This document shows, in pieces, positions 1 through 5,284 of a stretch of 6,862 nt of DNA; positions within the stretch are counted from its first letter, which is position 1; each line of letters opens with the position of its first letter. The DNA lies in contig JALNVE010000176.1 of assembly GCA_023227695.1 (NCBI GenBank), forward strand, positions 1 through 6,862. The letters run 5' to 3'. A program made the position numbers and the translations under genes. This stretch comes from Paludibacteraceae bacterium. Lineage in GTDB: Bacteria > Bacteroidota > Bacteroidia > Bacteroidales > Paludibacteraceae. The notes beneath the pieces were generated by a model that made no database searches, was not told where the DNA came from, and was given only the letters and a program-made list of their open reading frames with translations.

Positions 1-78
1 TCTTACTACCGCAAGCTTAAAGCTCATCGGGTAGTCTTTTTGTGAACGTCTAACGTACTGTCTTTCTTTTCCTTTCAT
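1..78 (-). CDS. IS3-family transposase OrfA, N-terminal fragment cut by the window edge
   Basis: Translation from the ATG at 78-76 runs 26 codons to the window edge without a stop and begins MKGKERQYVRRSQKDYPMSF, followed by KLAVVR. A basic start followed by an 'RSQKDYPMSFKLAVV'-like stretch is how many Bacteroidota IS3-family (IS150-like group) OrfA proteins begin, just before their helix-turn-helix. OrfA binds the element's ends and supplies the N-terminal part of the OrfAB fusion transposase made by frameshifting. Everything beyond residue 26, including the rest of the HTH, OrfB and its DDE catalytic domain, lies outside the window, so intactness cannot be judged. Family assignment is by pattern memory of the N-terminus and is supported by the end-like sequence just upstream. 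Confidence 0.75.
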   Translation of the reverse strand, partial: MKGKERQYVRRSQKDYPMSFKLAVVR

Positions 79-125
79 ATTCGTTACTTTTTTGTTGTAA
101 CGCTATTTCAGGACGTGACATGACA
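1..125 (-). mobile_element. Left end of an IS3-family insertion sequence (partial)
   Basis: The OrfA start at 78 is preceded on the minus strand by about 45 non-coding bases. At their outer limit is TGTCATGTCACGTCCTGAAA (125-106), continuing into TAGCGTTACA. IS3-family ends begin 5'-TG, and the 'TCCTGAAATA..GTTRACA' look is common in IS150-group ends of Bacteroidota, so this is probably the left inverted repeat. The exact boundary may be 120 (TGTCACG) or 125 (TGTCATG). The opposite end and the target-site duplication lie outside the window, so the boundary cannot be fixed. The element is oriented the same way as tyrA. Confidence 0.6.
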
Positions 126-130
126 TAAAC

Positions 131-166
131 GGAAAAGGCTGCATCAATGTTGACGCAGCCTTTTCT
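131..166 (-). terminator. Hairpin terminator downstream of tyrA, possibly bidirectional
   Basis: AAAAGGCTGC (133-142) pairs with GCAGCCTTTT (155-164). An inner TCAA/TTGA (144-147 with 150-153) continues the stem, and a G-C pair (132/165) extends it outwards. The single non-Watson-Crick position (143/154) is A-C on the plus strand but G-U on the minus strand, so the fold is uninterrupted only in minus-strand RNA, the direction of tyrA. Flanking A and T runs allow function both ways. It lies about 205 bases past the tyrA stop. The stretch between them (167-370) shows no gene, only ORFs of 30 codons or fewer. Confidence 0.75.
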
Positions 167-273
167 ATATTATAAAACGAACATTTATAGGGTCAATCCT
201 AAAAACAGTTGGACGTAATAATGAAAATGCAAATTTCAGACATATACCTAGTGGACGAAACGTCGACCATCTT

Positions 274-285
274 TGTAATCCGTGG
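274..285 (+). repeat. Short intergenic repeat copy, TGTAATCCGTGG
   Basis: This 12-mer matches the TGTAATCCGTG at 1554-1544 on the minus strand, which continues as TAAATCTGTGG. ATCCGTG/ATCTGTG strings of this kind are scattered through non-coding DNA of many Bacteroidota genomes (general recollection). No function is assigned. Confidence 0.3.
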
Positions 286-370
286 CTTCATTAAAAATTC
301 ATTCTAATTCGTAACTGAAAAGAATTCGTGATTAAAGAAACCACACACATAGTTTTGCACTTGATCCCAA

Positions 371-1213
371 TTATCTCAAAATACGTTTGATTCTGTTTGC
401 CTCATCAATCAAACGGTGAAGTTCTCGTTCGTCGCTGTTGACCAATGCATTTTTGAATTCCTGCAGCTTCTCCATATAAGAATCAAGAACGGACAAAACG
501 TTCTCCTTGTTCTGCAAGAAGATTGGAGCCCACATGTTTGCGTTACTCTTAGCCAAACGAGCTGTAGAAGCGAAACCTCCTGATGCCAAATCGAAGATGT
601 TCTTCTCATTCTTCTCCTTGTCCAATACAGTCAAAGCCAATGCAAATGAAATGATATGGGAAATGTGAGAAACGTATGCAGTATGCACATCATGGTGAGC
701 AGCACGCATATAGATGACACGCATGTTCAAGAAATCATACAATTTACGAACCAACTCAACAGCATTGAAGTCTGAATCTTCAGCATTACAGATGATTCCT
801 GCCCTACCTGCGAAAAGGTTTGGAACAGCAGCCCATGGCCCACAGTACTCAGTACCAGACATTGGGTGAGTGGCAATATAATTCTTACGTTTCGGATGGT
901 AGTGTACAGAGTCGTTCAACTTCTCTTTTGTTGAGCAGACATCCATCACATACTGATTGTCGTTGATTTTATCCAAAATATCAGAAAGCATGCGCAATGC
1001 TGCGCTAACAGGCACTGAAAGAATGATCAAATCACTCTTTTTGATCAACTCATCGTAAGGCAGAATCTCATCCACCAAACCAATTTTTAGAGCTGTTTCC
1101 GCATTCAATTCCACTTCATCGCAACCAATGAAATGGTCTGCAAATTTACTACTACGAAGATCAATCGCCATTGAACCTCCTATAAGTCCTAAGCCTATAA
1201 CACCAATTGTCAT
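371..1213 (-). CDS. tyrA: Prephenate dehydrogenase (tyrosine biosynthesis)
   Basis: TyrA oxidises and decarboxylates prephenate to 4-hydroxyphenylpyruvate with NAD(P)+, the committed step to tyrosine, in the cytoplasm. The 280-residue product opens with a Rossmann dinucleotide-binding loop (GVIGLGLIGGS, residues 4-14). DVCSTK (91-96) and THPMSGTE (115-122) follow; the latter holds the catalytic histidine of the family, here His116. The helical C-terminal domain carries HDVHTAYVSHISH (174-186) and FASTARLAKSN (214-224), whose arginine fits the substrate-binding one. The protein ends after this domain: there is no C-terminal ACT domain and no fused chorismate mutase. The ATG at 1213 is preceded by A-rich sequence and by a terminator that ends 29 nt upstream, so expression probably depends on readthrough of the Tyr/Phe leader. 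No other aromatic-pathway gene is adjacent. Confidence 0.95.
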   Translation of the reverse strand: MTIGVIGLGLIGGSMAIDLRSSKFADHFIGCDEVELNAETALKIGLVDEILPYDELIKKSDLIILSVPVSAALRMLSDILDKINDNQYVMDVCSTKEKLNDSVHYHPKRKNYIATHPMSGTEYCGPWAAVPNLFAGRAGIICNAEDSDFNAVELVRKLYDFLNMRVIYMRAAHHDVHTAYVSHISHIISFALALTVLDKEKNEKNIFDLASGGFASTARLAKSNANMWAPIFLQNKENVLSVLDSYMEKLQEFKNALVNSDERELHRLIDEANRIKRILR

Positions 1214-1242
1214 CTTTATTTTTTTTTGTTATTTTTTCTTTC

Positions 1243-1272
1243 AAAAAAAAGCCCCGCTAGTTGCAGGGCTTT
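1243..1272 (-). terminator. Attenuator terminator in the tyrA leader
   Basis: In minus-strand RNA, AAAGCCCTGC (1272-1263) pairs with GCGGGGCTTT (1257-1248): ten contiguous pairs including one U-G wobble, closing a five-base AACUA loop. The 3' arm runs straight into an eight-T tract (1250-1243). This is a textbook intrinsic terminator, but it stands 29 nt before the tyrA start codon instead of after a gene. The neighbouring upstream gene is about 400 bp away, with a Tyr/Phe-rich mini-gene in between, so an attenuator role for tyrA is the best reading. Confidence 0.9.
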
Positions 1273-1310
1273 AAATATTTTTTGTATCAATAAACACATA
1301 TAAAGCCCTT
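1263..1310 (-). promoter_or_regulatory. Antiterminator hairpin competing with the tyrA leader terminator
   Basis: The sequence AGGGCTTTA (1309-1301) begins two bases after the first stop codon of the leader peptide. It is perfectly complementary over 9 nt to TAAAGCCCT (1273-1265), which includes most of the terminator's 5' arm. Pairing of these two would exclude the terminator. A ribosome at the leader stop would cover roughly the bases down to about 1302, masking the first arm and letting the terminator form. A ribosome stalled within the Tyr/Phe block would leave the arm free. The complementarity is read directly from the sequence; the mechanism is inferred by analogy with known amino-acid operon attenuators. 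Confidence 0.8.
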
Positions 1311-1311
1311 A

Positions 1312-1374
1312 TTACTTCTGGAAATAGAAATAATAATAGCTATAATAATATGACTTATTCATACCAACAATCAT
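1312..1374 (-). CDS. Tyr/Phe-rich leader peptide of the tyrA attenuator (20 codons)
   Basis: The ATG at 1374 opens a 20-codon frame ending in tandem TAA TAA (1314-1309). The product starts MIVGMNKS and continues YYYSYYYFYF (residues 9-18), QK. Seven Tyr and two Phe codons fall within ten codons, and all Tyr codons are TAT. The frame has no earlier start; an in-frame ATG at codon 5 is an alternative. The peptide itself is unlikely to act: its translation would sense charged tRNA-Tyr (and tRNA-Phe) and steer the downstream competing hairpins. A-rich sequence (GATCAGAAAAG) precedes the start, as is usual in this phylum. It is too short for routine gene finding. Confidence 0.85.
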   Translation of the reverse strand: MIVGMNKSYYYSYYYFYFQK

Positions 1375-1397
1375 CTTTTCTGATCTTAAATATGGGG

Positions 1398-1427
1398 TAA
1401 AGTTACAAACAATATTTCTCCAACCAA
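1398..1427 (-). promoter_or_regulatory. Candidate promoter for the leader peptide and tyrA
   Basis: TAACTTTAC (1405-1397) matches the Bacteroides -7 box TAnnTTTG at all but one position. A TTG at 1427-1425 lies 19 nt upstream, at the expected -33 position. Initiation would fall near 1390-1393, giving a 5' stretch of roughly 17-20 nt before the leader-peptide ATG, as expected for an attenuator in which translation starts soon after transcription. Confidence 0.5.
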
Positions 1428-1532
1428 GTGATAATGAAAATTATTTTAAGTAGCTGTTGATATTTTATCGTTTGATTATTTGAGATGACATTTTCGCTAC
1501 GAACCAAACAGATTAAAAACAAATTTATTTTA

Positions 1533-1554
1533 CCACAGATTTACACGGATTACA
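1533..1554 (-). repeat. Short intergenic repeat, ATCCGTG/ATCTGTG type
   Basis: Minus-strand TGTAATCCGTG TAAATCTGTGG holds two imperfect copies of a TAAATC(C/T)GTG unit and shares 11 bases with the copy at 274-285. It lies at the end of the possible small ORF and in the gap between the lipoprotein pseudogene and the tyrA leader. The remaining part of that gap (about 1428-1532) is AT-rich and shows nothing recognisable except an isolated -7-like TAAATTTG at 1527-1520. Confidence 0.35.
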
Positions 1555-1672
1555 TTATTGTATCCACCTCTTTTTTACTATTAATTCTATATCCTTTCTT
1601 CTTTTTTTCACTATCAATATATGCGTAGTTTGAGATATCAACGATGTTTTTTTGATGCCCCAAACTCTTCAT
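1550..1672 (-). CDS. Possible small ORF (40 codons) overlapping the lipoprotein stop
   Basis: The ATG at 1672 overlaps the TGA of the upstream lipoprotein frame as ATGA, an arrangement typical of translational coupling. It opens 40 codons ending in TAA at 1552-1550. The product begins MKSLGHQKNIVDISNYAYID and continues into a lysine-rich segment EKKKKGYRINSKKEV. It has no signal peptide, membrane segment or family I recognise. In DNA this AT-rich an ORF of 40 codons can arise by chance, and the upstream gene is itself broken. It could be a real coupled microprotein, a frameshifted former C-terminus of the lipoprotein, or noise. Confidence 0.25.
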   Translation of the reverse strand: MKSLGHQKNIVDISNYAYIDSEKKKKGYRINSKKEVDTIM

Positions 1673-2580
1673 TTTATTCCTGTAACCAATTCGTTGTACT
1701 GCGATTCAAAAAAGCCCTCCACATAGTACTTCGAAATCTCTTTCAGCGGAGAGAAGCAAAGAACGAAGCCATCACCATTAAACCTTACCGAAAAGAGTTC
1801 TGGTTCGATAGCTGCATTTTCCAACGGCTGAGCGACTATTTTATATGTGCCATTTTTAAAAGAGAACAAACGTTTAAAACCCGACTTTACATCAAAACTA
1901 TAGCTCTGCTTACCTGAAACATAAAAACGTAACGTATAAATAGAGCCATTGGAAATACTGAACTGAGTATAAGCAGAACCGACTGGATTACCACAGCTAA
2001 CAGAGTCTCCCACTCCATATTTGGAAAAAACATCATCAACATGCTTATCTATACTTTTTCTCTCTGACAAATAGAAATACTTACCTTGAGGATACATCTT
2101 TCCGTATGTATTAAAAGAGGCCACAGAAGCTATTGAATCAGCCATATGCCAAGCATCTTCGTCTGTAGACCATTGGAACTGTTCGTTCTCTGAAAATCGC
2201 AAAAGCGGTTTTTCAACCTGACGACATTTATTCAAAGCCGCCCTCTTTTTAGATTCCAAATTCCTAGCAGTATTTCCATGCGCACGAGAACGTACACCTG
2301 CAAGTTCACGGCCTATTTTCCCTTTCTGACTCAATTTTTCGGTGAAATGATCTGCCATACGTGTTGCAGCATTATCAGAAAACCATTCGGCAATCTCATC
2401 CACCCAGTTATGACCGTCACTTCCGAGTTCGAACTCCTCCAGATAATCTTTTTCCAACGATTCTTTGGGATCAGCAGTGCCTTCGGCTTTCTTTGGAGAG
2501 TCAGACTTGCTTCCTCAAGAACTAAGCGCGATGCATAGCACCGACAACAGGATTAATCTATAAACGTGTAACTTTCTCAT
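1669..2580 (-). pseudogene. Lipoprotein gene with a TGA in place of its lipobox cysteine codon
   Basis: From the ATG at 2580 the frame reads MRKLHVYRLILLSVLCIALS, S, then TGA (2517-2515), then GSKSDSPKKAEG and on without interruption to TGA at 1671-1669: 303 codons in all. The first 21 codons form a lipoprotein signal peptide (basic start, hydrophobic core, ALSS), and the TGA falls exactly where the invariant lipobox cysteine (TGT or TGC) should be. The remaining 281 codons are intact and protein-like, so the lesion is a single recent substitution or a sequence error. I recognise no family. The mature part is charged and helical-looking at first (EFELGSDGHNWVDEIAEWFS), then apparently beta-rich with aromatic residues. 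Starting at an internal TTG (2457) would give a 262-residue product without export signal. A strong hairpin upstream isolates it from the DUF4270 gene. Confidence 0.75.
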
Positions 2581-2592
2581 ATTTACAAACAA

Positions 2593-2633
2593 AAGATGTG
2601 TCTTCGTGACAAAAATCACGAAAGACACATCTT
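2593..2633 (-). terminator. Long hairpin terminator after the DUF4270 gene
   Basis: AAGATGTGTCT (2593-2603) pairs with AGACACATCTT (2623-2633), and TCGTGA (2604-2609) with TCACGA (2616-2621). That makes 17 base pairs with a single bulged A (2622) around a six-base loop. In the minus direction the stem is followed by TTTTGTTTG, an interrupted T tract. It starts 24 bases beyond the DUF4270 stop and ends 12 bases before the lipoprotein start, so it probably ends the GT5-like/DUF4270 transcript and also lies in the 5' region of the next gene. Confidence 0.7.
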
Positions 2634-2656
2634 GAAATATACAACATTAATTATTG

Positions 2657-4156
2657 TCATTCTCTTCTTGTATAAACCATATCGATTCTTGGACGTTTCA
2701 AAACTACAGATGAATTACTTCCATAAAACTTGGTTGATGTAATCCACAACTCTTGATTATATGAATATACCTTATAAGAATAGTCAGACTCTGTTATAGC
2801 TCTCGATACGGGAACAATAACCATTTTATTGGAAATAGAAGATCGACCGGACAATCTCATCTGAACAGCTTTTGTCATATCAAAAGAGTAAGAAGCTGTG
2901 GTTGAATCATAAAGCGCAAAGAAAGAGGTAATACCGTCTGGAGTCTTATTCTGATCAAAGAAACTGATTACAGAATCTTTATTGATAAGCAACATTTCAG
3001 AATTCGGTTTCTTCTTCATGTCTGTTTTCCAGTCTAAATTCTGAGCCCATACTTTTAATCTGGCACTATTAAACATCACCTTGTTTGTTTCTGCAGCATA
3101 ATGCTTAACAGAATCAACCATCACCTTAAATGGGATCTCTACTTCAGTATAAACACCAGCCGGCGTATAAGTATATGTATTTTCAGTACCAATTATTGAA
3201 TTGTAAGCTTGGTCCAATCCTGTATGACTTACAAGATCGATTCTCTTTACTGATTTGTTGGCAGACAAAAAAACGTGAGATGCTAAAACTCTAAAGTGCT
3301 CGCCATTCTTATTCTTTATATCAGCTGTATTTACAAGGGTATCTTTACCATTATAGGTCGTTCTCAATTTAGCTTCGTATGTGTAGAATATGGAAAAACC
3401 AGCTACACTGACCTTCACTACACCACCTCCATTAAAAGAATGAGAAACGTAAACACCTTTAAATACATCATTGAATTGAGCTTGCGTTTGAATTTTAGAA
3501 CCTGATTTATATATATTTACCAAGCGGTTAATATAACTCAAAGAGAGAGGAATATCTAAAGTTCTTGATTTTTGGATCTGATAAGAAAGAGATCCCAACA
3601 AAGTATCTTTGTTACAAAAATCAGAAACTTTGGCAGAGGTATAATACTTTTTAGAATCATCCAACGATTTATCTAAAGCATATACTTTTACAGCCTGCAA
3701 AGTTGTAGAGTCGCCAAAGAAATCATCAGCATATTGCATGTGAAAGAATGCAGAATCGACCTTCATATCTGTAGGAGATTCGATTGCTGTTATCTTTCCA
3801 AATTTAGAATCCAAATCCTGCAACAATGTTTCAGAAATACCTGTATATAAAGTTTTTGAGCCTACGATGGTAGTAGTAGGAAGTTTAAGCCCGTCAACAC
3901 GAGAGTCTATTTGGGAAATGAACTCCATCTTTGTACTTCCAAAGACAGGATCTGTATATTCTCCTAAGAAGAAATAGGAAGATTTACTTAAGGTAGAATC
4001 GACCAACACCGAAGAGGACGAAACATTCACCATATTAGAATAGACGTGAAGCAAATCTTCTTCCGGTTGAATCAAAGAACCCACTTGTCCGTCATCCTTG
4101 CAACTAGCCAACAACAATGCCGACAGGCACATTAAAAACACAATTTTCAACTTCAT
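2657..4156 (-). CDS. DUF4270-family lipoprotein, probably surface-exposed
   Basis: From the ATG at 4156 the product is 499 residues and begins with a lipoprotein signal peptide, MKLKIVFLMCLSALLLAS|C, with the lipidated cysteine at residue 19. It is followed by KDDG, resembling the lysine/aspartate-rich export signal that sends Bacteroidota lipoproteins to the cell surface. An in-frame ATG at 4183 would add nine residues; I prefer 4156 because it gives a normal-length signal peptide. The mature protein is rich in Ser, Thr and aromatic residues, apparently beta-rich, and shows features I associate with DUF4270 (an early GxLIQPEEDLL segment, a long repetitive middle, and a C-terminus RPRIDMVYTRRE). 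Its function is unknown. It follows the GT5-like gene by 55 bp (28 bp from the upstream ATG) on the same strand without an obvious terminator, so the two are likely cotranscribed. The stop is TGA. Confidence 0.8.
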   Translation of the reverse strand: MKLKIVFLMCLSALLLASCKDDGQVGSLIQPEEDLLHVYSNMVNVSSSSVLVDSTLSKSSYFFLGEYTDPVFGSTKMEFISQIDSRVDGLKLPTTTIVGSKTLYTGISETLLQDLDSKFGKITAIESPTDMKVDSAFFHMQYADDFFGDSTTLQAVKVYALDKSLDDSKKYYTSAKVSDFCNKDTLLGSLSYQIQKSRTLDIPLSLSYINRLVNIYKSGSKIQTQAQFNDVFKGVYVSHSFNGGGVVKVSVAGFSIFYTYEAKLRTTYNGKDTLVNTADIKNKNGEHFRVLASHVFLSANKSVKRIDLVSHTGLDQAYNSIIGTENTYTYTPAGVYTEVEIPFKVMVDSVKHYAAETNKVMFNSARLKVWAQNLDWKTDMKKKPNSEMLLINKDSVISFFDQNKTPDGITSFFALYDSTTASYSFDMTKAVQMRLSGRSSISNKMVIVPVSRAITESDYSYKVYSYNQELWITSTKFYGSNSSVVLKRPRIDMVYTRRE

Positions 4157-4211
4157 CGGTATTTTTAGAATAAAATTTATCATTCAAAAAAGAGAGTTCG
4201 GCTCTGACTGA

Positions 4212-5024
4212 TTACTTAGCTAAAACCTGGTCGTAAAGACTGTTAACCTCTTCATATCCTTTTTCGCAAGAATAGTATGGTAATAACAACTTGCCCTTGC
4301 TGTTAGCATATTTTAAAATTTCCTCATCCACAATTTCACTACCTTGAACAACAGCATCAGAATAGTCTATCGCAAACTTTGACAGTTCAGCAAAAGAGAC
4401 ATCCTTTCCTAATATGGATGAAATATCGGAATTTTCCACTCCATCTATCTTAAGTTTTTCTCCGAATCGATTTGAGAACGGATTTTTAAACTCATCATTG
4501 TATACAGAGTATACTAATTTTGAATTTTTAAAGAATGGATCTGTATTGAAAGCTTTTTTTACATACAATGGAGCTAAAGCGGTCATCCATCCATGACAGT
4601 GAATGATATCAGGTGTCCATCTTAATTTTTTCACAGTCTCAAGTACACCTCTTACAAAAAAAATGGAACGGTCCTCATTATCCATAAACTCTCCGTTATC
4701 GTCAGAGACGGTACTCTTTCTCTGGAAGAAATCATCATTGTCAATAAAATAGACCTGCATTCTTGCAGCCTGAATAGAAGCTACCTTAATAATCAATGGA
4801 TGATCGGAATCATCAATAATCAAGTTCATCCCCGAAAGACGGATGACTTCATGTAATTGATTTCTACGTTCATTCACACAGCCAAACTTAGGCATGAAAG
4901 TTCTGATTTCTCTTCCTTTCTCCTGAATAGCTTGTGGTAATTGCCTACACTCATTGGCAACTTCACTCTCCGGTAAATACGGTGTGATTTCTTGCGCAAT
5001 GTACAATATTTTAGTTGCTTCCAT
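4212..5024 (-). CDS. GT5 glycogen/starch synthase-like N-terminal domain protein, probably not a standard synthase
   Basis: The 270 residues resemble the N-terminal Rossmann half of GlgA-type glycogen synthases (family GT5). Matching landmarks are an opening KILYIAQEITPYL, FMPKFG (43-48), PDIIHCHGWMTAL (138-150, against the HxHDWxT motif), VYSVYNDEF (172-180 region) and a DYSDAVVQGS segment (220-229). Full GlgA is about 470-500 residues; the whole C-terminal nucleotide-sugar-binding half is absent. The KTGGLADV active-site loop expected after PYL is replaced by PESEVANE, and HxHD has become HCHG. It is therefore unlikely to make glycogen by itself and may bind a sugar or act as a partner protein (inference). 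It is often labelled glycogen synthase in automated annotation. A good promoter lies just upstream, and the DUF4270 lipoprotein gene follows. Confidence 0.8.
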   Translation of the reverse strand: MEATKILYIAQEITPYLPESEVANECRQLPQAIQEKGREIRTFMPKFGCVNERRNQLHEVIRLSGMNLIIDDSDHPLIIKVASIQAARMQVYFIDNDDFFQRKSTVSDDNGEFMDNEDRSIFFVRGVLETVKKLRWTPDIIHCHGWMTALAPLYVKKAFNTDPFFKNSKLVYSVYNDEFKNPFSNRFGEKLKIDGVENSDISSILGKDVSFAELSKFAIDYSDAVVQGSEIVDEEILKYANSKGKLLLPYYSCEKGYEEVNSLYDQVLAK

Positions 5025-5053
5025 TATCTCTATTTAGTCTATACATAACATAT

Positions 5054-5085
5054 GCAAAGATAACATAATAACCCAACACGAACAA
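5054..5085 (-). promoter_or_regulatory. Promoter of the GT5-like / DUF4270 unit
   Basis: TATCTTTGC (5062-5054) is a perfect TAnnTTTG -7 box with the favoured following C. TTG at 5085-5083 lies 20 nt upstream as the -33 element. Transcription would start near 5047-5049, leaving a leader of about 24 nt before the ATG at 5024. Confidence 0.7.
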
Positions 5086-5193
5086 GCTTTATCTCAAAAA
5101 AAGGCGTTTTAAACCATTGCAGTAAGCCTTAAACAAGTATTTTTAACTCTTTCGTGTCGAATAGAATCAGATTCAGAATTTAGCCTCGTTTTC

Positions 5194-5226
5194 TTTCCCA
5201 TCTTATATTTATTTCTTTAAATTTGC
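5194..5226 (+). promoter_or_regulatory. Candidate promoter of panC-panD
   Basis: TAAATTTGC (5218-5226) fits the -7 consensus TAnnTTTG exactly. TTTC at 5194-5197, 20 nt upstream, is a three-of-four match to the -33 TTTG. The start would be near 5231-5234, which predicts an unusually long untranslated leader of about 160 nt. The rest of the divergent gap holds nothing else I can name. Confidence 0.5.
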
Positions 5227-5229
5227 AGT

Positions 5230-5284
5230 GTCAAACAAATAGTGTTTTCTGAGGATTCAGAATACTTACAACTATCTATTTGAC
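5230..5284 (+). promoter_or_regulatory. Foldable element in the panC leader
   Basis: GTCAAA (5230-5235) pairs with TTTGAC (5279-5284). After a 3x3 internal loop, ATAG (5239-5242) pairs with CTAT (5272-5275). Inside, TTCTGA (5247-5252) and TCAGAA (5257-5262) close a GGAT tetraloop. Seven A follow. It lies at the predicted start of the panC transcript. It has no terminator T tract and does not match any riboswitch I know, so a regulatory role is only a possibility; a 5' stabilising stem is an alternative. Confidence 0.3.

Noticed and set aside
5..41. A plus-strand hairpin (ACTACC/GGTAGT) followed by TTTTT, plus a 14-codon open plus frame ending at 45, suggesting the end and terminator of a plus-strand gene.
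   Set aside because: The same bases encode a recognisable OrfA N-terminus on the minus strand, which explains the sequence better.
199..291. A 30-codon minus-strand ORF between tyrA and the IS.
   Set aside because: It is short, has no recognisable sequence or start context, and is within the range expected by chance.
1520..1527. A perfect -7-like TAAATTTG on the minus strand as an alternative tyrA promoter.
   Set aside because: No TTG or TTTG at suitable spacing upstream, and it would add a needless 140-nt stretch before the leader peptide; kept only as a weak alternative.
2495..2517. UGA at the lipobox read as selenocysteine.
   Set aside because: The bases after the TGA form no convincing bacterial SECIS stem-loop, and selenocysteine at a lipobox is not known to me.
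1621..2538. Plus-strand ORFs of 98 and 86 codons opposite the lipoprotein pseudogene.
   Set aside because: They mirror the minus-strand coding frame and have no protein-like features of their own.
1669..2659. UGA reassigned to an amino acid throughout the genome.
   Set aside because: TGA appears to be the natural stop of both the DUF4270 gene (2659-2657) and the lipoprotein frame (1671-1669), and this phylum uses the standard meaning.
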